DNA of 64,000 nt from NCBI GenBank assembly GCA_025454405.1, contig JALOON010000011.1, positions 124,001 to 188,000 on the forward strand, given 5' to 3'. A model generated the notes under the pieces. That model was not told where the DNA came from. It searched no databases and saw only the letters and a list, made by a program, of their open reading frames with translations. Of the stretch, positions 45,183 to 54,693 are shown piece after piece. Both the position numbers and the translations under genes were made by a program. Positions within the stretch are counted from its first letter, which is position 1. The number at the start of each line of letters is the position of its first letter. This DNA is from Oscillatoriaceae cyanobacterium Prado104 (GTDB lineage Bacteria; Cyanobacteriota; Cyanobacteriia; Cyanobacteriales; Microcoleaceae).

Positions 45183-46781
45183 CTACAAACTGTTTTTCTT
45201 ATGATAATCGATCGAGCGCGATCTCAGTTCTGTTTGGATGTCTTCAACAACATCATCCTGTAGCTTCAACACCAGCAGCGTAATATCATCAAACACTTTT
45301 TGCTTGCCGATAAACTGCTTGACATCTGCAATAATCGCTTCCTTAATTTCCGATGCTGATTTATGCCAATTCTGGCCGATCGTCGCACACAATGGTTCGA
45401 TACCGTATTGTTTTTTGTCCAGATTTTGGGCTTCCGGTATGCCATCAGTGTAGAGAACAATGCCATCACCAGGGTACAATTCGACAATCCTATGGCTGAT
45501 AAAATCAGCAATATCATCATCCAAGCCGATCGGCAGCCCTAAATCCATTGTATCGATGCGTTCGATATATCCTCCGTTTCTCACGACGATCGTTTCTTCA
45601 TGCTGACCGCTGATACTAACTTTACCTTCGGCATAATTCAATACCACAAAAGTTAAATTTTTATCAGAATTCATCCGTTTGATATTTTTGTAAATCGTAC
45701 TATTTAGAATACTCAGAAATCGGATCGGATTCGGTTCGCGAACTTCTTGGAGAGTGCGCACGGCTGTTTGAGTCATCAGCATCAAAATACCGCTTTCCAA
45801 TCCATGTCCGGTGACATCCCCCATGCCGATGGTAACGACTCCATGCGCCTGCAATACATCGTAGTAATCGCCGCCCACTTCATCCGCTGGTTCCATAAAT
45901 CCAGCTATATCGAGTCCTTCAATTTCCAATTCTTCCGGCTTGGGCAAAATCATTTGCTGCATTTGTTTGAGAATGTTGAGTTCTGCCCCCATGCGCGAGT
46001 TTTCGCTCTTTAATTGTTCGTTCAAACGGGTGACTTCTAAATGAGCGGATTTCAGCTCTTGAGATCTTTCTTCAACTCGAAATTCTAATTCTTGATTTAA
46101 TTCCTGCAAAGCAAGCTGAACTCGCTCGCGCTCCCGAACGTAGCCTCGAATTCGATGAATAAAGATACTTCCTGTTACCAGCAAAACGGGAGAACTCAAT
46201 CCCGCTAATAATAGGGATCGAAACAAAGATTGTCGGTAGCGGGAGACGCTGCTCTCAATTTCTAATTGAATCGCATTAAGAGTAGCTGAGATGCCTTTGC
46301 TATACACCTGTTTGAGGCTTTCGTACTCCGAACCCGAGAGAATTTTCAAAGCTTGAGGTGCTTTTCCTTGGCGCACTAACTGAAACGATTTAGTCTCTAG
46401 ATCGACCAACTTGAGATTAGCTTCATTGGTTTGTTTGGCATTGGCATTATAAGTATCTGGAGCCTGTTGAATGACTCGGTCGATCGTGCTGTCTAGTTGA
46501 GAGACAAACCGATTGTAACGCTCTTCCCACTTAAGATCTCCCGTACTAGCTGCCATCCGAGCCGACATGGTTAATACTTCGTCAAAATAGACGATTTGGT
46601 GGCTCAAAGTCTGTAAGCGAACTTGTTTAGCAATTGCTCGATCGAACGCTTGGTAACTTGCCCAAATATTCCAGATGGAGGCTCCAAACAAGCAGCTACT
46701 GAAGCCTAAGGAAAGGCTAACAAAGGCAATCAGTCCAGAACCTGAAGCAGATTTTGACCTTTTAGAGCTAGTGATATTCAT
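45183..46781 (-). CDS. membrane-bound SpoIIE/PP2C phosphatase
   Basis: 532 residues. Membrane helices at about 17-38 and 190-208 flank a helical periplasmic sensor domain (40-188). A coiled coil (215-285) leads to the phosphatase (about 290-515) with metal-binding GGDYYDV and GDVTGHGLESG, and the closing VFDDITLLVLK. It is a paralogue of the C-terminus of the kinase protein at 37695, with near-identical stretches (ADEVGGDYYDVL, LESGI, GIVLYTDGIPEA). It heads the run of regulatory genes on this strand. It would dephosphorylate a STAS protein in response to a periplasmic signal, possibly linked to the exported protein encoded next. Confidence 0.92.
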   Translation of the reverse strand: MNITSSKRSKSASGSGLIAFVSLSLGFSSCLFGASIWNIWASYQAFDRAIAKQVRLQTLSHQIVYFDEVLTMSARMAASTGDLKWEERYNRFVSQLDSTIDRVIQQAPDTYNANAKQTNEANLKLVDLETKSFQLVRQGKAPQALKILSGSEYESLKQVYSKGISATLNAIQLEIESSVSRYRQSLFRSLLLAGLSSPVLLVTGSIFIHRIRGYVRERERVQLALQELNQELEFRVEERSQELKSAHLEVTRLNEQLKSENSRMGAELNILKQMQQMILPKPEELEIEGLDIAGFMEPADEVGGDYYDVLQAHGVVTIGMGDVTGHGLESGILMLMTQTAVRTLQEVREPNPIRFLSILNSTIYKNIKRMNSDKNLTFVVLNYAEGKVSISGQHEETIVVRNGGYIERIDTMDLGLPIGLDDDIADFISHRIVELYPGDGIVLYTDGIPEAQNLDKKQYGIEPLCATIGQNWHKSASEIKEAIIADVKQFIGKQKVFDDITLLVLKLQDDVVEDIQTELRSRSIDYHKKNSL

Positions 46782-47064
46782 CTCAGCAGGTTCCCCGCCA
46801 ACGCTAAGAATTCATTTTAATTCACTTTTACCCTGTTATGTCGCAAATTATTGTAGGATTGGATTTTAAATTTGAGATTTGAGATTTGAGGTTTGAGATT
46901 TTAGGGGTAAGTATCGATTTGAGAGCGGGTTAGATCGAGCGATCGAGCCAAAAAATGGTTCGCAGTGAGGACTTCAGTCCGCTCAGATGTTGAGGGCTGA
47001 ATTACTCACTACCAACTTTTAATTCGCCTCAGATGTTGAGGACTGAAGTCCTGACTACCAACTT
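46782..47064. repeat. GAGATTT array and two GGACTTCAGTCC repeats
   Basis: A short GAGATTTGAGATTT array lies at about 46873-46905, then two copies of the GAGGACTTCAGTCC/GAGGACTGAAGTCC repeat at 46962-46982 and 47036-47060. No gene is seen. Confidence 0.7.
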
Positions 47065-47937
47065 TTAATTTGCCTCCATCCAAGCGATACATTTTTGCAT
47101 CATTTTCCCCATCGTTTCTCGATCGGCATGATATCGCCTGCCGTGTCCCGGCAACACCCACTCGAAGGAATAATCAGCCAAATTACGCATCGATTCTATC
47201 TGTGCTTTCCAAGAATACCAACAAGCCGTGCGAAAGCCGATTAAATGCTGCAAAGTTTCCGACCAAGCGAGATGGTCGCCGGAGAACAAAAACTTATTAT
47301 TGTAAAGCAAAACCGTGTGACCTTTGGTGTGACCGGGAACGGGTAAAATTAACAAATCTGCTGCTAGTTGGTGCGGTTCGCTGCCCGATAATTGTATTTC
47401 TACACTGCGAGTTTCCGCATTAATTTCATCAACATGGAGGATGCGATCGCACCCAAATCGATCGCGGTATTGTTGGTGATCTGCTACGTCGTCGCGGTGA
47501 GTCAAATACATATAGCGAATCCCGCCCATTGCTTCGATATTTTTAACTAGCGGCGGCGCAAAACGGGGGGAATCTACTAAAATGTTGCCTTCCGGGCGGA
47601 CAATTAAATAGCTGGCAGCGCCGAAAGATTTCTCCGAGTGATAGCCGCAGTGGTAGATATTTTCTGTTACCAAAACTGGCAAAAGTTGCTGGATTTCTTT
47701 GATATTTTTCGGCTTGTCAACAGTGCCGATCGAACTTGTGGGACAAGACAGCAAAGCAGCGAGCGAGCGAATTTCTTCCGCCTCGTTAGCTGGCTGCCAG
47801 TAAACGGCCGATTGTTCTCCGATTTCAGTAAATACTTCCGGTGCCATCCACCGACAAGTATCGCAATCAATGCAGGTACTGTCTACATAAAAATTACCGC
47901 TGGTATTTTCGGCGCGGCGGCGATCGATGTGAGCCAT
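47065..47937 (-). CDS. ferredoxin-like plus metallo-beta-lactamase fold fusion
   Basis: 290 residues. The N-terminal 70 residues hold C22-x2-C25-x2-C28 and C65-P, a single-cluster ferredoxin arrangement for [4Fe-4S] or [3Fe-4S]. The rest is a metallo-beta-lactamase fold with metal ligands H147, D153-H154 (THRDDVADH), H203 (PVPGHTKGH), D221 (SGDH) and H265 (PGHGRR). Members of this fold hydrolyse thioesters, nucleotides or lactones, or reduce oxygen when they carry extra flavin domains; none is present here. A glyoxalase II-like hydrolase with a redox switch is one possibility. It stands alone between repeats. Confidence 0.85.
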   Translation of the reverse strand: MAHIDRRRAENTSGNFYVDSTCIDCDTCRWMAPEVFTEIGEQSAVYWQPANEAEEIRSLAALLSCPTSSIGTVDKPKNIKEIQQLLPVLVTENIYHCGYHSEKSFGAASYLIVRPEGNILVDSPRFAPPLVKNIEAMGGIRYMYLTHRDDVADHQQYRDRFGCDRILHVDEINAETRSVEIQLSGSEPHQLAADLLILPVPGHTKGHTVLLYNNKFLFSGDHLAWSETLQHLIGFRTACWYSWKAQIESMRNLADYSFEWVLPGHGRRYHADRETMGKMMQKCIAWMEAN

Positions 47938-48482
47938 TTTTCTACCTTTTTATAATGTATTGTCGATAAAAACCAGGATTTACTATTATATAACGTTCGG
48001 TCGATCGACCGCAATAATTAAGGTTCGTAGTGCGGACTAAAGTCCGCACTACAAACGTTTTTGTTATGGGAATCGATCGGACCGATCCAGTTATCTTTAA
48101 TGCGCATTACACCCGCAGTCCGGCAGGGGTTTAAACCCCTGCCTCAAAGCAAAAGTCCTCTAAAAGAGGACTAATAGGTTTCTACGCCCAGAAACCCGGT
48201 TTCTTTAAGAAACCGGGTTTCTCTGTACCGAATATGCCTGAAAACTGCTGTATTCAGTCCTCTTTGAGAGCATCCCACGGGCGCGGAACACCCGTTATGA
48301 ATCACAGAAACCCTTTCTCCCCCTCCCCCCCTCTCCCCCTCGGTTTTCTGAGGAGGACTTTCGCTATTAGCCAGGGAATTAATTCCCTGGCGGACTGTGG
48401 GACAGCGAATATTTATTGACAGCAATCGAAATTTCAATTAGTAAGGTGCGCAGTGCGCGCCCCGATCGAAATCTCTATTTTA
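47938..48482. repeat. 545-bp repeat-rich intergenic region
   Basis: Holds a GGACT repeat (48020-48057), the perfect palindrome GGCAGGGGTTTAAACCCCTGCC (with arms GGCAGGGGTTT and its complement, about 48122-48143), two back-to-back copies of the GAAACCGGGTTTC family (48190-48222), and a CTCCCCC run near 48319-48340. No credible gene. Confidence 0.75.
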
Positions 48483-49751
48483 CTACCGCGTTTGGCTTGC
48501 CGGAAAAGCACCAGCTTTCACCGCTACAGTAACGGGTTGTCCGTTGCGGCTCAACTCAACTTGCATTTGAGTACCTACCGTACTTTTCTCGACAATTTGC
48601 TGTACTGTACCGGCATCAGTTACCTCTTGACCGTTGATTTTTTTAATCACGTCAGCAACCCGAATGCCAGCTTGTTCGGCCGGAGAATTATCGGCAACTC
48701 CCATCACCAATACACCTCGATCTTCAGTCAGTCTCAATCTGGCGTTCGGATTGCGGCTGAATTCTTCCTTAATTGCCGGAGTAATACCTAACATCCGAAC
48801 TCCGAGATAAGGATGTTCGACTCGGCCTTTAGCTACCAATTGATCGGCAATTTGTTGCGCTCGATCGATCGGAATTGCAAAGCCCAATCCTTGAGCTCCT
48901 TGAATGATTGCGGTGTTCATCCCGATCACTTGACCGCGTTGGTTCAACAGCGGCCCGCCGGAATTTCCCGGATTGATTGCCGCATCGGTTTGAATAAAGT
49001 TAACCCGCTTGTCGGGAACGCCGACAGCCGCGCTAGAACGTCCGGTAGCGCTGACAATTCCCACAGTAACAGTATTGTCCAAACCGAGAGGATTGCCGAT
49101 CGCCACTGCCCATTCTCCCGGCTGCAATTCTTCGGAGGTAGCCAAACTTACCACGGGCAAATTGTTAGCTTCAACCTTAACAACCGCCACATCTGTAACT
49201 GTATCTACGCCTAAAACTTTGCCTTGAAATTCGCGACCGTCTTTCAGTTTTACTGTCACCGTATCCGCGCCGTCAACAACGTGAGCGTTAGTCAAAATCC
49301 GGCCGTCAGAACCAAAAATAAAGCCCGAACCCGAACCCCGTTCTACTCGATTTCCCGGCTGGATCGGAGATTCCGAACCGAAGAAGCGACGGAACAAAGG
49401 ATCGTCAAACATATCGTTATCTGGAACTTCTACCGTGCGAGAAGAATCGATCCGCACCACTGCCGGACCGACTTGCTGCACTACTCTGGTAACGAAATTG
49501 GAGTCGGCAGATTGCAGGATATTAGCAGAACCTGATGCGATCGGCGCTGCGTTGGAGGGCGATTGTTGAACAGTTGAGGGCGGTGTTTCTGTTCCGATCG
49601 CGTTTGAACTTCCCGGTACTTTGGACGTTAAAGCATTGCAACCTACTGTCGCTGTCGAACCGAGCAAAACTAGGGATAACAGCGCAAGTTTTTTGGGCAA
49701 ATAAAAGCGGCCGGCGGGTTGAGTTTTAGCTTTCATATTTTTGAGTTCCAT
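48483..49751 (-). CDS. HtrA/Deg-type serine protease with PDZ domain
   Basis: 422 residues; ATG 49736 is an equally good start and would shorten it by five residues. A hydrophobic N-terminus (about 20-38) ends near C38 (TVGCNAL), which could be a weak lipoprotein site. The catalytic triad is H157 (TNAHVV), D187 (VTDVAVV) and S264 (NPGNSGGPLLN). A single PDZ domain covers about 320-415. It belongs with cyanobacterial HhoA/HhoB/HtrA proteases, which degrade or refold damaged proteins in the periplasm or lumen under light and heat stress. Which of the three it is cannot be decided by eye. Confidence 0.93.
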   Translation of the reverse strand: MELKNMKAKTQPAGRFYLPKKLALLSLVLLGSTATVGCNALTSKVPGSSNAIGTETPPSTVQQSPSNAAPIASGSANILQSADSNFVTRVVQQVGPAVVRIDSSRTVEVPDNDMFDDPLFRRFFGSESPIQPGNRVERGSGSGFIFGSDGRILTNAHVVDGADTVTVKLKDGREFQGKVLGVDTVTDVAVVKVEANNLPVVSLATSEELQPGEWAVAIGNPLGLDNTVTVGIVSATGRSSAAVGVPDKRVNFIQTDAAINPGNSGGPLLNQRGQVIGMNTAIIQGAQGLGFAIPIDRAQQIADQLVAKGRVEHPYLGVRMLGITPAIKEEFSRNPNARLRLTEDRGVLVMGVADNSPAEQAGIRVADVIKKINGQEVTDAGTVQQIVEKSTVGTQMQVELSRNGQPVTVAVKAGAFPASQTR

Positions 49752-50545
49752 ATTGTTGATTGGCTGCGAGGAAGATGCGGAAATTATTATTTTGGTTTTT
49801 CCCGTACAATGCCAGAGTCTAATTTTAGTTCGATCGAAACTCTCTCTAAGTTAAATTGAAGCATTGGTTGGAGCTGTTTGCCCGGTAGTGTTTACCCTAC
49901 AAGGTGGGGTATAAACCGAGGTCTTCAGACAACTTCTGGATTCTTTCTTTGGAGAAATATTTTGTACTGGAGCGGCAGCGGGCGGTGCGATCGAGCTTGC
50001 CAGATCGTTCGTTTTGCCCTGCTGGAACCCTGGATTAAAAACATAGCCATCGCGCGACAAACTTGCTGCAAAATAATTGCAGTTTATTGATAAAATAAGA
50101 GCGATCGAACTCGGCAGCACTGGCTAATTCCCTTTCACTTCCACGCTACATACTACAGCCACAGGCAGTGGAATTCCGCACTCGCAGTCAAATTTTCTCG
50201 GGATTTCCACTCAGATCGGCAAGGGAGATCGCCCAAACAACAGATAAAACAGTTTTCAGGTTTGTGAGGTACAGAGAAACCCGGTTTCTTAGAGAAACCG
50301 GGTTTCTGGGGCGTACTTCATAAACGTGCCATCTGCTGTAATATTTCACCACATCAACAAGCAGGCGAGACTATTGCCCGATCGCAATTTCCCGATATTC
50401 ATCTGCTTGAATGTTGTCAAGATCCAACAGCGCCTCAACGATCGCTCTTGGGTTGTAGGGTTCGCGATCGTCACCGTTGAGTAAGTGCGATCGCTCGAAC
50501 AATATTTCATTATCGAAGTTCAGACTTGTTTGCGATCGAAAATTG
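49752..50545. other. about 800 bp with little coding signal; possible gene fragment
   Basis: Contains the GAAACCGGGTTTC palindrome pair at 50275-50307. A minus-strand frame at 49851-50120 (89 codons) and the 3' part of another at 50371-50540 (ending ADEYREIAIGQ) have protein-like composition but no recognised family. The second may be the tail of a decayed gene that now runs into the CTCTCCC repeat. I do not call either as a gene. Confidence 0.35.
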
Positions 50546-51694
50546 TCAGCTTTTCCCTTCCCCCACTCTCCCCATTTCCCCCTCTCCCTCTCTCCCCCTC
50601 TCCCGCTCTCCCCCTCCCCCACTCTCCCTCTCCCCCACTTTCTCTTTCGATTTGTGTGTCGAAATTCCCCAAGCATCAACGGTATTTTTAATAAAACCGG
50701 CCATCGGTACGGCAACTAACAAACCTGCTACTCCGGCAACCTTAATTCCGATTAGCAGCGATACTAAAATCCACACCGGATTGAGACCGATAAAACCGCC
50801 TAACAGCCGAGGCGCAACCGCATTTTCAATTACTTGATCGATGACTGTAGCGACAGCTAAAACCGTAACTCCGAGCCAAAAATTGTTCAGTGCCACCAGC
50901 AAGCTGACAATGCAAATACTAAAAGGAGCTCCAAAGGGAATTATCGTCATGACACCCACGCCCAAACCAAAGAGCAATCCGAAGGGAACTCGCAAAATCA
51001 GAAATGCTACAGTCATTGACAGCCCCATCAAACCTGCTAAAGTTGCTTGTCCGACGAAGTAGTTGTGAAAGCTGCGGGCTAGCAATTCTCGCAACAAAAT
51101 GCTGCGCTTGGAAGGGAACCATTTAAACAAGCCTTCCCACAGCCGATCGCCGTGCAAAAGTAAGTAAAATGTCAAAACTATGGTGAGCAAAAAGTTCCAA
51201 ATACCGTCGGCAGCGCCCAAACCTAGTTTGAGGATTTCGCCGATTAAAGATTGCAATTGAGTTGACAGCCGCTCGCCCAATTGGCGAGTTAAACCGCTAA
51301 CATCAATGCGTAAATTGCGATGATCTGCCCACTTGTTAAATGCTTCAATCTGTTCGGTTCCCGAAACGATCCAACTCGGCAATCTGGTTGCAAATTCGTT
51401 AAGTTGATTGAGCAGGATGGGAGCGAGAGTTACACCCAAAACCACGACTATTAGTAAAGTTACAGCCAATACTGATAAAACTGCTCGATCGCGTTTCATG
51501 CCGTAGCTGCTGAGAAATCGCACTGGATAATCCAGCAAAAATGACAGCACGGTAGCGACTACCAAAACAGTAATCAGGGCGCGAAAATATTCAAAAACTA
51601 TGAGGGCTAACCAGCAGTTGAGTACCGCTAGGGGAAATATCAAGCCGTAGGTCCACCACTGCGGTAGTTTAGTAAAACGTCTCATATTAGTCAT
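50546..51694 (-). CDS. AI-2E family transporter-like membrane protein
   Basis: 382 residues. Hydrophobic segments near 15-75, 150-170, 200-260 and 270-345 and the motif sequence GLLFGLGVGVMTIIPFGAPF, PRLLGGFIGLNPVWILVSLLIG and AVPMAGFIKN mark the AI-2E exporter/YdiK family, whose substrates are mostly unknown. The C-terminal 30 residues (after STHKSKEK) are a Gly/Glu/Arg-rich tail entirely encoded by a CTCTCCC-type repeat (50565-50645), so the true end was probably near residue 350. The Ddl gene lies 78 bp upstream on the same strand, with a GGACT repeat between. Confidence 0.88.
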   Translation of the reverse strand: MTNMRRFTKLPQWWTYGLIFPLAVLNCWLALIVFEYFRALITVLVVATVLSFLLDYPVRFLSSYGMKRDRAVLSVLAVTLLIVVVLGVTLAPILLNQLNEFATRLPSWIVSGTEQIEAFNKWADHRNLRIDVSGLTRQLGERLSTQLQSLIGEILKLGLGAADGIWNFLLTIVLTFYLLLHGDRLWEGLFKWFPSKRSILLRELLARSFHNYFVGQATLAGLMGLSMTVAFLILRVPFGLLFGLGVGVMTIIPFGAPFSICIVSLLVALNNFWLGVTVLAVATVIDQVIENAVAPRLLGGFIGLNPVWILVSLLIGIKVAGVAGLLVAVPMAGFIKNTVDAWGISTHKSKEKVGERESGGGGERERGREGEGEMGRVGEGKS

Positions 51695-51772
51695 TGATAA
51701 TTGTTTGTAGTCAGGACTTTAGCCCTCATTGAATCAAAGTCGATCGAGAGGACTTCAGTCCTCACTACAAAC

Positions 51773-52912
51773 TCACGATTGTCGCTCTAAAGCTAATTGA
51801 ATCAAACGATCTACTAATTCCGCAAACGGAATTCCTGAAGCTTCCCAAAGTTGGGGATACATGCTCGTTGCCGTGAAGCCGGGGAAAGTGTTAATTTCGT
51901 TAATCAAAACTTCTCCTGTTGATTCAATGTAGAAAAAGTCTACTCGCGCTAAACCGGCAGCATCGATCGCTAAAAATGCTTTGACCGCCATTTCTTGGAT
52001 TTGCGAGACGATAGCTCCGCTGACTTTTGCGGGAATTGACAAATCTGCTTGTCCTTGAGTATATTTAGTTTCGTAGTCGTAGAAATCGCTATTAAAACTA
52101 ATTTCTCCGACTGTTGAAGCTTGGGGGTTGTCATTGCCTAAAACCGCGCATTCCAGTTCTCTAGCGACGACTCCAGCTTCTACAATTATCCGGCGATCGT
52201 AACTGGCGGCGCTATCGAGAGCTGCTTCTAATTCCGCGCGCGATCGAACTTTAGCAATTCCTACTGACGAACCCAAATTCGCCGGTTTGACAAAGCAAGG
52301 ATAGCCCAAACTTTCTTCAATTTTATCGCACAATTTGGGGAAAACACAGGGATTCGACCAGATTTCGGAACGGTTGACAGCTATGTATTTTACTTGCGGC
52401 AAACCTGCTTGAGCGAAAGCCATTTTCATTGCTATTTTATCCATTCCCAGCGCCGAGCCCAACACCCCGGAACCGACAAACGGAATTTGCATTAATTTCA
52501 GCAACCCTTGCACCGTACCGTCTTCACCGTTTGGTCCGTGCAAAACTGGAAACCATATATCTACTGAATTCAAACTCGGTAATTGCCCGGAATCGGAAGA
52601 CAAAGCAGAGTTTTCTGGTTGTAAATTCAAACCGGACGGTCGATCGTCAGAGGTAGATAAAGTAGAGTTTTCTGGTTTTGCTTGTCCTGTTTCAGCTTCT
52701 ATTTGCAGCGGTTTTCCTGTTGCCAAAACTTGTTGCGGTGTCGCGCCCGACAGCCAGCGCCCGTCTTTTTGGATGTAAAAGGGCACAACTTCGTATTTAG
52801 AAGCATTTTCCCCCGCAGCCAGAGCCCGCCCGATCGCCCGCGCCGAACTTATCGAAACTTCATGTTCGCCCGATCGTCCTCCGAACAGCAGCCCGATCCG
52901 CATCTTGGTCAT
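51773..52912 (-). CDS. ddl: D-alanine--D-alanine ligase
   Basis: 379 residues of the ATP-grasp Ddl family: [14 protein letters not shown] at the N-terminus, [31 protein letters not shown] (ATP-binding loop), and the metal-binding [14 protein letters not shown]. It makes the D-Ala-D-Ala dipeptide for peptidoglycan. The stretch near residues 75-113 has an insertion made of two 19-residue units that begin PENSTLS and PENSALS. The insertion falls between the N-terminal domain strands and probably forms a surface loop. It does not touch the active site. Confidence 0.94.
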   Translation of the reverse strand: MTKMRIGLLFGGRSGEHEVSISSARAIGRALAAGENASKYEVVPFYIQKDGRWLSGATPQQVLATGKPLQIEAETGQAKPENSTLSTSDDRPSGLNLQPENSALSSDSGQLPSLNSVDIWFPVLHGPNGEDGTVQGLLKLMQIPFVGSGVLGSALGMDKIAMKMAFAQAGLPQVKYIAVNRSEIWSNPCVFPKLCDKIEESLGYPCFVKPANLGSSVGIAKVRSRAELEAALDSAASYDRRIIVEAGVVARELECAVLGNDNPQASTVGEISFNSDFYDYETKYTQGQADLSIPAKVSGAIVSQIQEMAVKAFLAIDAAGLARVDFFYIESTGEVLINEINTFPGFTATSMYPQLWEASGIPFAELVDRLIQLALERQS

Positions 52913-53098
52913 TTTTTCCTACTCCCGGTATTTCTTAACAAATATACACGCAGTTAGCGTAGCTGTGACAGAAAGCGAGAATTCAGGATAATCAAACTGA
53001 CTCGAAAAATTGCAAAACTTGCGTTATTACCCGCGTTAGAGCGTGTTTTCCAACTACTTCTTGAGATCTAGATCCCCCTAAATCCCCCTTAAGAAGGG
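52913..53098. other. spacer between ddl and the next gene
   Basis: No gene seen. Near 53075-53099 a CCCCCTTAAGAAGGGGG-like palindrome introduces the tandem repeat that follows. Confidence 0.4.
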
Positions 53099-53263
53099 GG
53101 ACTTTAAGATTCTTGCTCCCCCTTTTTAAGGGGGGCTGGGGGGGATCTGAGGGTTTGAAAACACGCGCTAGCTGTTGGGGGGACTTTAAGATTCTTGCTC
53201 CCCCCTTAAAAAGGTGGGCTGGGGGGGATCTGAGGGTTTGAAAACACGCGCTAGCTGTTGGGT
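53099..53263. repeat. 82-bp tandem duplication with CCCCC/GGGGG palindromes
   Basis: Two copies of about 82 bp start with GGACTTTAAGATTCTTGCTC (53099 and 53181) and end with CGCGCTAGCTGTTGGG. They differ by a few bases and one indel. The second copy includes the last codons and stop (CTA at 53251-53253 on the plus strand) of the gene at 53251. Confidence 0.85.
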
Positions 53264-53667
53264 TGCACTGGCTGAATAAACTTGCTATTAGCTCGAACAA
53301 AACAATTGCTGGGCGCGCCTCGATCGTAAGTTTTTTCTACAAAAAACCAAGGTTTATCTTGCGCGTCGTACAAAACTCCCGATCCGCTAGGACCGAGATA
53401 AATTTCAAACTTTTGCCCTTGTTTTAAAATTCCCACAATCGGCCAACTGCCAATATTTAAATCGATATCGCTGCCGGGATTTTGGATTTCTTGAATCGAA
53501 TACTTGCCCATCCTGCAGTTGAGGCCTTTCGGATCGGCATCTACCACCTGCCAATACCTGTGAGATGTTCTTTGATAGTCGCCTTGGGCGTTGGGTTCCG
53601 GCAGTTCAACTTGAGAAGTTGTTTGCGGATTTGATTTAAGTTTGTTAGCTTCAGAATCTTGTGTCAT
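53251..53667 (-). CDS. unknown protein with SH3-like region
   Basis: 138 residues. The N-terminal 35 residues are polar and probably disordered. The rest (YWQVVDADPKGLNCRMG, WPIVGILKQGQKFEIYLG, PWFFVEKTYDRG) has the strand and turn pattern of bacterial SH3-type domains of secreted proteins, but no signal peptide is present. The family is not recognised. The last codons and stop belong to a local duplication. It sits between ddl and a ThuA-like gene. Confidence 0.65.
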   Translation of the reverse strand: MTQDSEANKLKSNPQTTSQVELPEPNAQGDYQRTSHRYWQVVDADPKGLNCRMGKYSIQEIQNPGSDIDLNIGSWPIVGILKQGQKFEIYLGPSGSGVLYDAQDKPWFFVEKTYDRGAPSNCFVRANSKFIQPVQPNS

Positions 53668-53697
53668 AAGGGGAAGAAAGAGGGGGAGAGGAGAATA

Positions 53698-53806
53698 TTG
53701 AAAGAATTACCAATGACCAATTACCAATTACCAATTCTCAATTCTCAATTACCAATTACCAATTACCAACTGTCAACTGTCAACTGTCAACTGTCAACTG
53801 TCAACT
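53698..53806. repeat. ACCAATT and CAACTGT STRR arrays
   Basis: CCAATTA-type units (53707-53768) are followed by CAACTGT heptamers (53768-53806) that supply the C-terminal codons (TTVDS) and stop of the gene at 53794. A matching GACAGTT array lies at its 5' side (54703-54737). Confidence 0.85.
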
Positions 53807-54693
53807 GTTGTTGGAGCGAGCCACAAAGCTAAATTGCGAACGTAAGTTTTGATATCGGCCAAAGCCTGCGGTTCGGTTTGCATGGTATTTCCAGGCGGCT
53901 CATCGACAAAGCTCGGACAGCCCATCCCAACATCCCAATTATAATCGCAAAAATGGTGAAAAGTCGATTGAGCTACGGATCGTCCGACAAGATTTCCTGC
54001 ATCATCTTGGTATCGATCGAAAGCTACAGCTAGGTTAAAAGTGCGATCGGTTACTAAACTTTTTCCAGTAGCAATTGCTCGCCCCAATTCATCTCCCGGC
54101 GGTACTCCCACCGCGCCTTCATGGGGGTGCGCCGGAAAAAATTCGATCGCTCCTCCCGACGGTCTTTTTAAGAGGGGGTGAAGGGGTGCGATCGGCTCAA
54201 TTTTTTGATAGTTGCCGTTGTTACCAGAATGATAGTTCGGCCAAGAAATGTAAGTAGTATAAATGTCATCAATGCAGTGCCGGGAAACATCCGGATCGGG
54301 GTTTTTTGTTTGAAAGAAATGCGCCACCCCGACACCGCGAAGATTGCAAATAGACGAACCCAAATCCTGATGGTCGCGAGTTGCCAAAATTCCGCCACCT
54401 CGATTGTAAAAAGCCTCAATTCCCGCTTTATCTTTATCGGTCAAACCGTCACCCACATCTACGGCAAACAGCCACAGTTCGTCAAAATCCGAGTCTCCCA
54501 AAGCGCTTAAAATCGGGTCGTCTCCCGCAGCATTCAACTCGCGGTTTCTTGCCGTTACTTGAAATAGCGGATTGTCGCGATCGTCCTTAATTTCCGCCAA
54601 GTAGTCGCGCAACAAAGAAAAACGCTCGATACTCCAGTCATCCTCAGTTGTCGGAATAGTTGTTTGCAACAAAATGCGAATTTGTTTGTTCAT
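53794..54693 (-). CDS. unknown protein, possibly ThuA/glutamine amidotransferase-like fold
   Basis: About 299 residues from ATG 54693; the longer frame upstream is repeat-encoded. The sequence MNKQIRILLQTTIPTTEDDW is followed by a probable alpha/beta fold. The segment DFDELWLFAVDVGDGLT ... IEAFYNRGGGILATRDHQDLG resembles the central part of ThuA-like or class I amidotransferase-like domains. Later parts (SRHCIDDIYTTYISWPNYHSG, FHHFCDYNWDVGMG) are rich in His, Asp and Cys. No catalytic cysteine nucleophile is evident. The family is not firmly identified, and no partner is near. Confidence 0.65.
   Translation of the reverse strand: MNKQIRILLQTTIPTTEDDWSIERFSLLRDYLAEIKDDRDNPLFQVTARNRELNAAGDDPILSALGDSDFDELWLFAVDVGDGLTDKDKAGIEAFYNRGGGILATRDHQDLGSSICNLRGVGVAHFFQTKNPDPDVSRHCIDDIYTTYISWPNYHSGNNGNYQKIEPIAPLHPLLKRPSGGAIEFFPAHPHEGAVGVPPGDELGRAIATGKSLVTDRTFNLAVAFDRYQDDAGNLVGRSVAQSTFHHFCDYNWDVGMGCPSFVDEPPGNTMQTEPQALADIKTYVRNLALWLAPTTVDS

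Noticed and set aside
49851..50120. 89-codon minus-strand frame with a Pro/Ala-rich centre
   Set aside because: No family, weak start and no conserved pattern; kept only as a note in the gap description.
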